Positions 34,739-45,767 of a DNA stretch of 64,000 bases are shown piece after piece. Made by a program: the position numbers and the translations under genes. The notes under the pieces were generated by a model, which was given only the letters and a program-made list of their open reading frames with translations, did no database searches and was not told the origin of the DNA. Source of the DNA: Oscheius dolichura (lineage: Eukaryota; Nematoda; Chromadorea; Rhabditida; Rhabditidae); contig OW051496.1 of NCBI GenBank assembly GCA_932521035.1, positions 1,798,001-1,862,000 of the forward strand. Direction: 5' to 3'. Within the stretch, counting starts at the first letter, position 1; the number at the start of each line of letters is the position of its first letter.

Positions 34739-34772
<34 letters not shown>

Positions 34773-35440
34773 CTGATTACTGCTTCTCATCTAGGTCTAT
34801 TAATTCAACTTCAACCCTTTCAACTTATGAGATACTACCTCCTCGTGCTATTTGAGACGTCTGCGGGATGCCTATTGCCTAGCTGTATGACATGCCAAAT
34901 GTCAAAGTTCTAATACGCGTGCTGGGCAGATTATTGCCAAACTATTCTGAGTTTACCGAATTAGTAATATGGAAATGCGCTTCGGTTTGTTGCCCTACAA
35001 GACCCCAATTCACGACAAATTCCCATCTCACTCGGTTATGACTCGCCTATTGGATGCGGGTTGACCATTTGACCTGCTAATTGAACAATTGGACTGTGGT
35101 TGGACATTTTGATAGGTCTATTTCATTCGAGTTGTCATCTTCTAAGGGCGTTGTCTCCTATCATTCATTAAAAAAATGCCATTCAGAATTCATAAAGCTT
35201 ATAACAAGGTGTTTTGTGATAATATATTTGATACTATGGATATTACTTGTTAACGTTAACAATCTCAACGGACTGGTGTGAGTAATTACATTAAATCAAC
35301 GAACGAATGCTCGTTCCGCCGCCCCCACAATAATAATCTCGAGAGTGGCGCAATTCGCACCCGTAAGATCTCGGCAGCTGAACTAATAATGAAAATGCTT
35401 ATAATTTATTTATTTTAGCATTTACAATTTTTTAATTTTA
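34261..35440. other. Non-coding interval between the direct repeats
   Basis: Contains degenerate repeats of a phrase like TTGACATTCCTATTGGA (about 34380-34620), a palindromic GCCGCCGGCGGCGGC near 34305, and an (AT)n microsatellite at about 34741-34770. The CACCCGTAAGATCTCGGCAG motif occurs near 35358. No gene is supported. Confidence 0.55.
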
Positions 35441-35441
35441 A

Positions 35442-36318
35442 CCATCGTGATCAGCACTAAAAGTTCTCTCGAAATAACTAATAATTTTTGGAAAATCTGC
35501 TAAAAAAATATTTCGCACTTTGCACCCGTAAGACCTCGGCAGCTGATGTTACACTGCGGCTAACTCCTTTATATTATGACCAAAAATTTAAAAAAATTTA
35601 CACATCTACATAACTTTCGGAGAGCTATCGATTGGCATAGGTTTCATCTTGTGAGCTCAAAAAAACATCTACGCACTTTTTTGACCGATTTGAGCTGAAA
35701 TTGGGTGCGCCACTCATTTTCAAAAACCTTATAACTCGCCTTCCAAATGGACTTTTTGATAAGTTTAATATCTTAAAATGATCAGCACGTCACGATACAC
35801 TACTTTCTGACATAATATTTACACTTTTGGATTGTTAAGAATGTCATATGCGAGCTTGCAAAAACATGAATTTTTGACAACTTCGGTGACTCGGTACTCG
35901 GTTATTTTACAGACTACAGAGCTGAAACTTAGCATGCATGCACAGTTTTTCATTCTCTATGGAATGACATATAACATGCCATGGTAGTACGTCGCCATCA
36001 AAAATCGAATTTCGCTACAACAAACTTTCAGCGCGCCTAACTCGCGAATTTTATCATTTCAAGTTTTGAAAAAAATCAGGCCTACATAACTTTTAATTCT
36101 CTATCGAATGACATATGACTCGATTGCTGAACTCAAAAAAACATCTAGGCATTTTTGTAACTTTACAACTCTTGTACCGTTTTTGTTTAGTCAACTCAAT
36201 TTTTTACTATAGTTTCTCGTTATCAGCATCAAATTCTCTATCAGATGACATAATTTTTTTATTCATAATCGACAAAAAGTAGCTGTTACACTACGTCATT
36301 GTGTATTAAAATAGTGGA
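35442..36318. repeat. Direct repeat, right copy (about 877 bp), overlapping a gene end
   Basis: Partner of 33324-34210. Its right end runs into the last codons and stop (36296-36298) of the Kelch-kinase gene, so the stop codon of that gene lies inside the repeat. Non-coding otherwise. Confidence 0.8.
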
Positions 36319-39300
36319 TTTTTAAACCGATCGGATAAGAAGGAAGACGATCGGCGAACTCTTGAGGAACGAGAACAGCAGACAGAGAGTCAGGAATAAT
36401 CGAAGGGAAATAGGGGCCGACACGCCAATTGATTCCGTCAAATATTTGCACCTTATGAGAGTGGCTAATTGTAATGATTTCTCGACCAAGAACTGCTGCA
36501 ACAGAAACAGAACTAGGGGAGGTTAAGGGCGACATCTCTTTCCACTGTCCATTTTTCTCCAGTGGATCCAATTCCAGAACTGTGGTGCCTTTTCTTCCAT
36601 CTTCACCTCCTAATACAACCAGCTTATTTCTATAACAAACGAGGGAATGGTGATATCGAGGTGTTGGCATATCTGTCAGTTCAGTCCACACTCCACTCTC
36701 AGGATCCAAACATTCCACACTTTTCAATCTGGCATTACCATCTCTCCATCCTCCACAAATATATATTTTCCCGTTACAGACTGCTGCAGCTGGATCAGAT
36801 CTGCCATATTTCATGTCTCTAAAATCACTTATTAGCCGAAAGATAATCAACACGATGTAGGTCCTCCTTTATAAAGGCAACTTACGGCATCAGTGTCCAT
36901 TTATCCTCCTTCGGATCATATCGTTCCACACTTTTTAGTACCTCTTCTCTGTTCCCATTCCATCCTCCATACACCCAAATGTATCCATTCCATTCCAAGC
37001 AACTATTCTTAATATCTACTCGTCCCTCATTCATATCAGCCAGTCGTTTCCATTTCATATTTTTGTCCAACTTGAAGAATTTCTTGCCATGGGTAGTTAG
37101 ATAGAGTTCATCATCGAGATAAACAACACCAAAAGATAGAATAAGGTCAGGAAATACAAGTTCCATTCGTGAAACAGTCCAGGTGGATGTCCCCCGATTC
37201 CATATGGTCATCTCATTATCATACCGACCTCCTCCCACGACCAAAATCTAAAAAAGAGTTGCCCATTTTCTTTCCTAACTCTCAAATTTTCACCTACCGT
37301 CTGGTCGAATTTTGGTTCAAAGTTTATGATTTCCTGGATCGACGGCCTATCAGAAATGTTTCTTTGCCAGCATCTTAAAAATATTTTACAAGGGTTTTCA
37401 ACCGTATCAAAAATAACTGGAGGTGCTCTTTTCTTATGTTTGCATAAATTGTCCCGAACCTTTTCACGAGATCGGTCAGGCCCCCATAAGTTTCATCAGC
37501 ATCCATAATCAGCTCTGTGGAAACAATTCCTGAGCTATCTGTCGAAATCGTCACATGCTCCCATGGCTTTCTATATTCTTTTAAAGTATTTGTGCAAAAT
37601 AAACCAACTTTCGTTGTGTAATTTCCCATATTGTTACTCCAAATGAATAGACATCAGCTGGAACACCGTAATCCTTTGATGTTCTTACTTCCGGAGCCAT
37701 ATAGACATTTGTGCCAATGGGACTGGAAATATTAAAATTTATTGGGAAGATAAGAGTCAATTACCCAGTAGTACATGATTGTTGGTAAGAAATATTCCTA
37801 GCAAGGCCGAAATCCGCCAGTTTTATGTGGTCTATTCTGAGTAGGAGGATACTAAATAAAGAGTAGAAACAGTAGGAAAATTCCTACTTTGAAGGCTTCA
37901 CATCCCTATGAATAATCCCATTTCCATGGAGATAATGTAGCCCGGAGCCAATTTGTTTGACCCATAAAAGAATTAACGCAACATCATATGATTTAGAGAG
38001 GTCGTGGATTTCTGAGCACTTCATAATAAAATAAAATGACGAACCTTTATGAAGACTGCCGAGTTCCAAATATTCCATCACGTATCCCGTATATATAGGT
38101 TTTTTTGTAGGGTCATCCTTGTCCTTTTCATCCCAAATAACACCAAATAATTGAACAATATGCTCATGAGTGTGCTGAAAATTGGAAAAGGTACGATGGG
38201 AAGACAATAAAAATACCGTACCGTTTTCAATATTTGGATTTCCCTTTCAGCATAGACATCCCATCCATTGAATATTTTCACGGCCACAATTCTGAATAGA
38301 ATTGGTCTCGGAAAGGGAAACCAACTTGCCGTTTCTTTAGAGCGAATCTGTTTAATTCGGATCCCTTCCAAACTGTACCGTATCCTCCACTACCCAACTG
38401 TTCTTTAAGTTTAAAATCCTTCAAAGTTTGGTACGGCACGCCTAGAAACATGGTAGCATATAAAAGGGAAGAAAGTTCTACCATCCGAAGTGTGTTTCAC
38501 GGAGGAAAGTAAGGTTAAATCGTTTGAATAAGAAAAAAGACGATCCGCGAACTCTTGAGGAACGAGAACAGCAGACGGAGGGAGATAATATTCCAGCGCT
38601 AGAGGGAAAGAGGGACTAACACGCCAATTGATTCCGTCAAATATTTCCACATCGGGACTATCACTATCATTAGTATTATCCCAGCCAATTGTAATGATTT
38701 CTCGATCGAGAACAACTCCAACAGAAGCCAAACTAGTGTAGAGTAAGGGCGACAACTCTTTCCATTGTCCATTTTTCTCCAGTGGATCCAATTCCAGAAC
38801 TGTGGTAGTCTCTTGTTTTTCATCCCAACCTCCTATTACAACCAGCTTATTTCTATAACAAACGAGGAAATGGCGAGATCGAGGTGTTGGCATATCCGTC
38901 AGTCCAGTCCACACTCCACTCTCAGGATCGAAACATTCCACACTTTTCAAATAGACGGGGCTATCTCCTATTCCTCCACAAATATATATTTTCCCGTTAC
39001 AGACGGCTGCAGCTGCACGACATCTGACATATGTCATGTCTCTAAAATAGCTTATTAGCCCAAAGTAATCAAAAGGTTATAGGCTCCCTTTATAAAGATA
39101 ACTGACGGCATCCGTGTCCATTTATCCTCCTTCGGATCATATCGTTCCACACTTTTTAGTGCTTCTTCTCTGTCCCAATTCCATCCTCCAAACACCCAAA
39201 TGTATCCATTCCATTCCAAACAACTATTACTAATATATCCTCGTTTCTCATTCATATCAGCCAGTTGTTTCAATTCCATATTTTTGTCCAACTTGAAGAA

Positions 39301-42300
39301 TGACTTGTCCCAGTTGCTTATATAGAGTTCATCATCGAGATAAACAACACCAAAAGATCGAATATGGCCAGGAAATTTCATTCGTGAAACAGTCCAGGTG
39401 GATGTCTTCCGATTCCATATTGTCATCTTATTATTATGCAAACCTCCTCCCACGACCAAAATCTAAAAAAGCGGAGCCCATCTTCTTTCCTAACCCTCAA
39501 ATTTTCACCTACCGTCTGGTCGAATTTCGGTTCAAAGTTTATGATTTCCTGGATCGACGGCCTATCAGATATCTCTTTTTGCCAGCATCTTAAAGGAACA
39601 GTCAGGGAGTTTTTCGACCAGGTCTCAAAAAATAGAGAATTTTTCGCTGATGCACTATTTTATAAATCATAAAAATGTCAAAATATCGAGAAAAATGCGT
39701 TCAAAGTGCTCGAATATCGACCAACGTCAGCATCCCAAGTTACGGACGTCAGCACGCCGGTGCCCGGGAAGAACGTTTTTTCAAAATTTGATCAGCATTC
39801 GTCAGCATTTTGATGATGTATCGCTATTTTTATCGTTTCTTTTCATTTTTTCCACATTTTAAACGATCCCTATATGTACACCAAAGGTAAATATAATGAA
39901 AACAGTGAAATATGAAAAAATCGCTTTTTCTGTATACGGTAGCAGAAAAACTCCCTGACTGTTCCTTTAAAAATATTTTTATAGAATTGTCCAACAAACA
40001 AAGAAAACGAAATAAGGTTAGTCTTGTAGGCCTTTTCAGCCCCAAACTTCATATTTCTACACCAACCTTTTCACAAAATTCCACGAATCCTCGCTCATTT
40101 CTTCAAGATCTATAGGCAGTTCTATACCATCATTTCCAACTTGTAGATGTTTCGAAGGGTACCTACTTTTATATTGTACACTGATCAAATTAAATCACCC
40201 GACTTCCGGCATATCATTTCCCATATTGTTACTCCAAATGAATAAACATCAGCCGCTTCGCTATAAAAAACCTCCATAACTACTATTTCCGGGGCCATAT
40301 AGGGGTCGGTGCCTTGACTGGAAAAACAACATTACAGAGAAAAGAAGTGTCGTTTACCCGGAAGTATCGGTATTTTCGTGAGAAATATTCCTAGCCAGGC
40401 CAAAATCAGCCAGTTTTAGATGTTCTCTTGCGGCTAGAAGAATGCTAAAAACGAGTATTAATAAACAGAGAAAATATCTACTTTTTGGGCTTGACATCTC
40501 TGTGAAGTATTTCGTGTTCATGTAGATACTGTAGACCGGAGCCAATTTGATTGATCCACAAGACGATTAACTTCATGTCATAATGTTGGGAGACATCGTG
40601 TATTTCTGTTGACATCCTTTGAAATTTAAATCGCGCGCAGCGCGAAGCGCTGCGCGGTGGTTAGGTTTTGCTCTCATCACAGGCGGCATTTTAAAAATTT
40701 AAAGCGCGCGTAGCGCGCCACCGCTCCAACTTTTTTGGATAATTTTTTTTGTGTGTTATTTCTCACGTGATTCTCTATCGAATGGTACCCATTATGATGG
40801 TTTTCGAGATTGAACCGAAAAATGAAAAATCGAAAGTGGTTTTAAAAGTGGCCGATGTTTCCCGTACGTTGTACACCGTCTCGGTTCTCGTCACCAAATC
40901 GGCGGATTTTTCTAATTTTTGGTGGAGACATTGGAAATGATGTCTGCTGGTGGCGCGTCCATATTTGAAAAGATTTGGTGCATGCAGTGTGACGCTACGG
41001 CGTGTAACACGCCCGCCGCGCCTAAAATGGGGCGATTTGGCACTTGTTTCGCGCATAGCGCGGCACTAAATGAATTTTTTTTTGAAATTTTTGTTTTATC
41101 GTGTTCCTCATGTAACTATCTATTGACTGATGTTTATTACAGTGTCATCCGAATTTGGAATCCACCCAGAAAGTGGTTGAAGCTGCTAATTGTACGAGCT
41201 AACGGTGTGTCTCGCCAGTTTGGACCTACTATTGTTGAAGTCTTCTAATTTCTTCACCGAAACTATGGGGTTAACTTCTTCATATGACCCGCATCATTCT
41301 GAAGATTGCGGTGCAGCCTTTTCGAATGCTACTAGCCAGGAAAATCTCACAACTCCTCCTAGAAGTCAAGATACCGCAATCGGAACGGATTTTTTCGGAA
41401 AATTCTTTGGACCGCCCGCTATCTCTCCTCAGTAACTTTATTTTCATCATAAAGCAAACACATGAATACCTGTCGACTCACTTAAACGATGTGTTTCATT
41501 GTTTTTTCTCTTCAAAAACGCATTAGCATAAGGAAAGCGAAGTCTGCAGCCTAAAGCGACTTCTGGAGGGAAAAAAGTGGCTTCTGGAATGAAAAAAAGC
41601 GGCTTCTTATTACACTGCATCTGGAAACACATTCTTTCATTCACATTGAACATTTGTTCTCAACAACATGGATGTCAACTTCGAGATTATCCCTGGTGAT
41701 ATCGTCGATGTTGCCGCCCAAGCAATCGTCAACGCCGCAAACACGGAGTTGCAGACAGGTATGTTCATTCTTTCCCCATATAAATAGCTGATTTCTTTAG
41801 GTGGAGGTGTGGATGGAGCCATTCGAAAGGCAGCCGGAGAAGAAAAACTGCAGAAGGAATTGGATATTGTGAAGAAAATCTTCCAGCGAGGGCACCTTCC
41901 TCCCGGCCAAGCAGTTATAACGGGATCTCATGATATGACAACGTGTGAATGTAAGCAATTCTCAAAAAATCTTCATCCAACCCTTTTAGACATAATTCAC
42001 ACCGTCGCCCCGAAGTGTATCGACAAAAAGCCGGTAACTCGCACTCAGGAACACCAACTACGATCCTGCTACTTAGGATCATTGGCCGTTTGCGAAACAG
42101 ACAATATTGAATCTGTGGTATTTAAACTTTCTTCTTAAAAACATTGTTTAGGCGAGTGCAACCTTTATGATAGATCCGGATGCCGTCCCGAGTACCGAAG
42201 AATCAAGAGAGCAAACTACGTCTTTGAACGACGTCTTGGAGACGTTACGCTCTTCGCTACTACGGCCACAGAGATGATAATTCAAGTGGACGGCAAGATC

Positions 42301-44416
42301 GTAACAAAGAAGTCTATCAAGCTGGAACATCCGTAAGTCGCTTTCTCACTATCTTTCCTCCCTAGACCAACGGAAAAAAATCCATGTTCGCTCAAATACT
42401 ACCGGAAAACGTCACCGTATTGTTAGACGGGACCCCTGTGTATGGGACCAAAGGCGTAACGGCTACACTGTCGCAACCTCTGTATACGGTAATTATACCC
42501 ATAACAAATGCTTAGCGATTATTTAAGGATCTGGATCTAGTCCATGCCTTCATGAAAAGCTGGGATTTCAATCATACGACAGGCTCGTTCGATCCAAACC
42601 CCAGCGAAGTTGAGAAGATATTGGCGGATCACGGCAAGAAATTGGCGGATCACAGCTTCCTACACACGGCCTATGTCTACTTCTTTGTCCTACTAGCAGT
42701 ACTGGCCATCGGATTAGCTCTCTTCGTCTTCGCCACGCTGTATTTATGTATCAGGAAGACAGTCGGAAAGGCCGCTGCAGCTCTCGGCAAAGATTTTACC
42801 GACATGATTAACCGCTACCATTTGATCGATTAATAAAGCTATTTGTAATTGTAAACCAAAATAATGGGAGGATAATCAGAGGGTTTCTGTTCCTATTTGC
42901 AAGCAAATAGGTACAAAAAGAGGACAATTATTTTTAAAAAGTGGAATACGAAAAAGCGGCGGTGGTTAGGTTCCCCCGGCATACAAAAAGCGGAAGGAGT
43001 TGATCGAGCGAAAGGAGAGCAATATTGGGGTGGAGATCGGACAAAAACTGAGCAATAATCAGTGGAATGAGCAAAAAATGACCAATATCAATACAGGAAA
43101 CCGGACAAAAGTAGAGCAATATAAACTGGAAAAGCCCAATCAGTTTTACCTAACCACCGCCTCTTTAAGAGGAAACCTCCCCCTCACTGGGTCCGGGTTC
43201 ATTTCAGCTCACAAAGAGTTTTATATAAGGAGTAAATTTTGAGTAATAATAAGAAGTAATAATGTTTTGGAGTCCGATTAATTGAGATCTTGAGGAACTG
43301 ACGTCCTTCTCCGCCCCCGACCGCGCGGGAAGTTTTCCCAAAAAGAAATCGGCTTACCAGCTCTATCTCTCCCTCGCACATTTATCATGTTCATGACTGC
43401 CTTTCTTAGCCTGCCAGTCTCTTCTTCCCACTTGTACCATACTATTGTCCAGAAAATATAAGAAGTCTGGATCTTCACTCTGTCACCCTTTGTCGGAGTC
43501 TTTGAAGTGAAATAATCAGCTGGGGGTGCGGGGACCGGCAATCCCCCGACAAAAAAAGAAATGTGAAAGCTGTAAATGGAATGAGGTTGGCTAGTTACAA
43601 AAAGAAAAGAATAGACAGCATTGAACATGAAGCTGCGCGATGAAGAACGTTTCAAAGAGCCCAGACAGCTTTCTCCCAGCTCTTAAAAGAGGCGGTGGTT
43701 AGGTAAAACTGATTGGGCTTTTCCAGTTTATATTGCTCTACTTTTGTCCGGTTTCCTGTATTGATATTGGTCATTTTTTGCTCATTCCACTGATTATTGC
43801 TCAGTTTTTGTCCGATCTCCACCCCAATATTGCTCTCCTTTCGCTCGATCAACTCCTTCCGCTTTTTGTATGCCGGGGGAACCTAACCACCGCCGCTTTT
43901 TCGTATTCCACTTTTTAAAAATAATAAATAAAGGATAACCGTTATGAAGACTGCCGAGTTCCAAATATTCCATCACGTATCCCGTATATATTGGTTTTTT
44001 TTTAGAGTTGCCTCTATTTTCTACCTCTCCATCCCAAATTACTCCGAATAACTCGACAATGTGTGGATGAGAGTGCTGAAACGGGAAACTTATGAAAGAC
44101 ACGAGGAGACGCGTACCCTTTTCAATATTTGAATTACCCTTTCAGCATAGACATCCAAGTGGACGAACACTTTCACAGCCACAGTCCTAAAAAGAGAGAT
44201 GCCTTCGAATGGAAATCCTCACCGTCTTCTTCTGGTTAATCGTGTTACATCGTATCCCTTATAAACTGTACCGTATCCTCCACTATCCAGTCTTTGTAAA
44301 TCTTTAAAATCGTTCAAAACATGGTACGGCACACCTAAAAGTAATATTACTAACAGAAGAGGAAGCAGAACTCTACGATCAGGTGTGTATTTCACGGAGG
44401 AGAGAACAGTTCCCAT
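36296..44416 (-). CDS. Kinase-Kelch-kinase-Kelch fusion protein
   Basis: Minus strand. The start at 44416 gives MGTVLSSVKYTPD, an N-myristoylation consensus (Gly2, Ser6). Kinase 1: glycine loop DSGGYGTVYKG, AVKVF, HRDVKPKN (Asn split by an intron), DFGLAR, MAPE, and CWQKEISDRPSIQEI at its end, so all catalytic motifs are present. Kelch 1 follows in exons 39107-39462 and 38482-39041 (GGGLH, IWVFGGWN, IYICGGIG, LVVIGGWD). Its last codons read SYSNDLTLLSSVKHTSDG, where the paralogues have a stop and then a new MGTVLSS start. The frame passes without a stop into kinase 2 (GVPYQTLKDFKL, GSGGYGTVWKG, HRDVKPSN, DFGLAR, MAPE) and Kelch 2 (36.3-37.25 kb), ending FADRLPSYP...NTQ. Kinase 1 is split by a 3334-bp intron (40606-43939). 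The kinases look like Ser/Thr or TKL-type; Kelch propellers would choose partners. Two separate genes joined by annotation would be the alternative, but kinase 2 has no start of its own. Confidence 0.65.
39594..39966. mobile_element. piggyBac-type MITE with TTAA target duplication
   Basis: A 373-bp element with 21-bp terminal inverted repeats AGGAACAGTCAGGGAGTTTTT, flanked by TTAA on both sides (39590-39593 and 39967-39970). It sits just upstream of the exon beginning ATGCTGGCAAAAAGAG. The paralogous intron at about 37370-37390 reads CATCTTAAAAATATTTT without the element, which is the empty site. TTAA duplication is the signature of piggyBac-family transposases. It encodes nothing. Confidence 0.9.
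40640..41640. other. Intron-resident non-coding part
   Basis: Lies within the 3.3-kb kinase intron. It has GC-rich palindromes (GCGCGCAGCGCGAAGCGCTGC near 40632 and GCGCGCGTAGCGCGCC near 40704) and fragments with the GCGGTGGTTAGGTT phrase also found in the inverted repeats at 42960 and 43690. Open frames on both strands (for example about 40775-41056) have no recognisable domain. Confidence 0.45.
41668..42838 (+). pseudogene. Macro domain joined to a viral-type membrane glycoprotein tail, nested in the kinase intron
   Basis: Exons 41668-41758, 41801-41950 and 41990-42117 give MDVNFEIIPGDIVDVAAQAI, VNAANTELQTGGGVDGAIRK, PPGQAVITGSHD, IIHTVAPKC and LRSCYLGSLAVCETDNIESV: a canonical macro domain up to the conserved helix. 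The next exon (from 42152), instead of an AFPxxSxG loop, carries an unrelated frame. One reading (ECNLYDRSGCRPEYRR...DVTLFATTATEMIIQV) leads, with a phase conflict near an A7 run (about 42372), into LPENVTVLLDG, WDFNHTTGSFDP and a membrane span (YFFVLLAVLAIGLALFVFATL) with a short tail ending at TAA 42831. So a truncated macro domain abuts the membrane-proximal end of an envelope-like protein. The phase breaks suggest decay. I do not attempt to restore it. Transcription would be antisense to the host kinase gene. Confidence 0.5.
42927..43166. repeat. Perfect inverted repeat, left arm (240 bp)
   Basis: Positions mirror 43686-43925 (coordinate sums equal 86852) with no mismatch detected across the arm. 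The arms start to differ at CTCTTTAAG versus CTCTTTTAAG. It lies in the 3.3-kb kinase intron. Perfect identity implies recent formation or ongoing gene conversion. Confidence 0.88.
43278..43631 (-). CDS. Small open frame between the inverted repeat arms, function unknown
   Basis: Between the arms a minus-strand frame of about 118 codons runs from MFNAVYSFLFVTSQPHSIYS to a TAA at 43278. The N-terminus is hydrophobic; the rest is basic, ending FPRGRGRRRTSVPQDLN. A possible intron (GTAACTAG...TTTACAG) inside would change the product. Being uninterrupted between two transposon-like arms it could be element cargo, but it has no recognised domain and may be chance. Confidence 0.3.
   Translation of the reverse strand, partial: FMFNAVYSFLFVTSQPHSIYSFHISFFVGGLPVPAPPADYFTSKTPTKGDRVKIQTSYIFWTIVWYKWEEETGRLRKAVMNMINVRGRDRAGKPISFWENFPRGRGRRRTSVPQDLN
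43686..43925. repeat. Perfect inverted repeat, right arm (240 bp)
   Basis: Mirror of 42927-43166. Its outer end is only 14 bp from the donor splice site of the kinase exon (intron starts at 43939), so the insertion landed almost at the intron's 5' edge without destroying the donor. Confidence 0.88.
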
Positions 44417-45359
44417 AGAGAGGCGGTTCTAATGGTCAAGGAGGGTGAAACAAATCTCTAAAAGCAAAACAGAAGCTTTCTCTGCGGTGAGAAATTGAGT
44501 AAAAAAGAATAAGTGCTAATAATAAGACTGGATGCTTCAATAGTTTGAAGGCAAAAAGATTACGGTATATCTTTTCCGGATCCAAGAATGCAGACTATTA
44601 CAGTTAGCTAATAATTTTACGGAAGAGATTTGAGCGAAAGAGTGGTCGTCTCAACGCCAACAGCCCAAACTGATCAGAACTGATAAGAAGCAGGCAGAGC
44701 AGATGGACCGGAAGTGGTTAGCTGTAAAAGACAATGAGCAACTCTTTTTGTGGAGTTGAAAACGTCACGTGATTCCCTACTACTACATGGTGAAATAAGA
44801 AATATCAAAGAAGGGTGGACTTTATTTTCAATTTTCAAGGAATAATGGATAACTGTTGTAGAAATGGAATATTTAGGCTCCGAGAGCCGGCTGCTGGCGA
44901 ATCTGGAGATTATTTAAATTGTCAAGAAACAGTCGGAATGGAAAATACATTCAAATTGTTTCGTCCTGCTTACTTTATCCGCTCTTTTTTTCATTGAAAG
45001 TACTGCCAATTCAGTTAATTTACGCGGCTTTTCTTTTGAAAAAACAGAAGAGGAGAAAACGTGCGATAGGAAGTTGCACTTTGCTATCTTTTCGATTATC
45101 TGCCTCCGATGGGAGGATGAAGACAAAATGAAGCATTTGTTTCCCAAGGAGGGTCATTTGATTGAATTTTGATGCCCGTAGTAAATAAATAAGTAGCGGA
45201 ATGAAAACATTCAATAAACCCCGGAAGGGTAACAGAGAACTGTAGCAAATTAGCTGTCGATAATGGTTGACGGATATAAATAAAAGGTTAAACAAGCAAA
45301 AATTACAGAATAGGCATACCTGATTCTCCAATTGTTACTGAATACAAAGCTAAAAGAGA
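44417..45359. other. Gap between tandem kinase copies
   Basis: About 0.9 kb without a supported gene. It should hold the promoter of the 44.4-kb fusion gene. Nothing distinctive was recognised. Confidence 0.45.
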
Positions 45360-45767
45360 TTATTTTATTACTGGGCTGAAACAATCGGCAGCATTTTCCG
45401 GTGATGGAGAAAATTTAAATGTAAACAATTTATAAGACGCGAGATGAGATATGCCAATTCTAATATCTTTTACCGTTTTCAATATTTTGATTTCTCTTTC
45501 AGATCCTATATCCGTTATGTTGAACTTTTTCACAGCGACAATTCTAAATAGGTATATTTTGAGGCAGAAAATACTCACCGTTTCGTTCCCTTCACAAGTG
45601 TACCGGTTCCTTTCCAAACCGAGCCACATCCTCCCTTGCCCACCAATTCTCGTTTTTTGATATCATTCAAACCATAGTAAGGCACGCCTATAGTACGAGA
45701 TTAGAAAGAAATGGGAAAGCAACGCTACCATCTTTAGTGTATTTTACCGATGAAAGGACACTCCCCA
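45360..45767 (-). pseudogene. N-terminal fragment of a related myristoylated kinase
   Basis: ATG GGG at about 45767 starts MGSVLSSVKYTKDG, the same N-myristoylation exon as in the 44.4-kb gene. Then come GVPYYGLNDIKKRELVGKGG (glycine loop GKGGCGSVW) and AVKKFNITDIGSEREIKILK. After the third exon the expected HxHPHIV exon is missing; the sequence turns AT-rich and non-coding. So only the kinase N-lobe remains. This is a truncated tandem copy. Confidence 0.7.

Noticed and set aside
33324..36318. LTR retrotransposon flanked by the 880-bp direct repeats
   Set aside because: The 1.2-kb interior has no gag or pol and no primer-binding site, and the right repeat overlaps a gene end; the repeats lack TG...CA ends.
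40775..41056. Minus-strand frame with repeated RETSA phrases as a gene in the kinase intron
   Set aside because: Low-complexity internal repetition, no splice support and no recognisable domain.
41990..42838. Correcting the phase breaks in the nested macro/glycoprotein frame to obtain an intact protein
   Set aside because: The breaks are recorded as seen; a viral-type glycoprotein is not restored here, and the A7 run may be a sequencing or decay effect.
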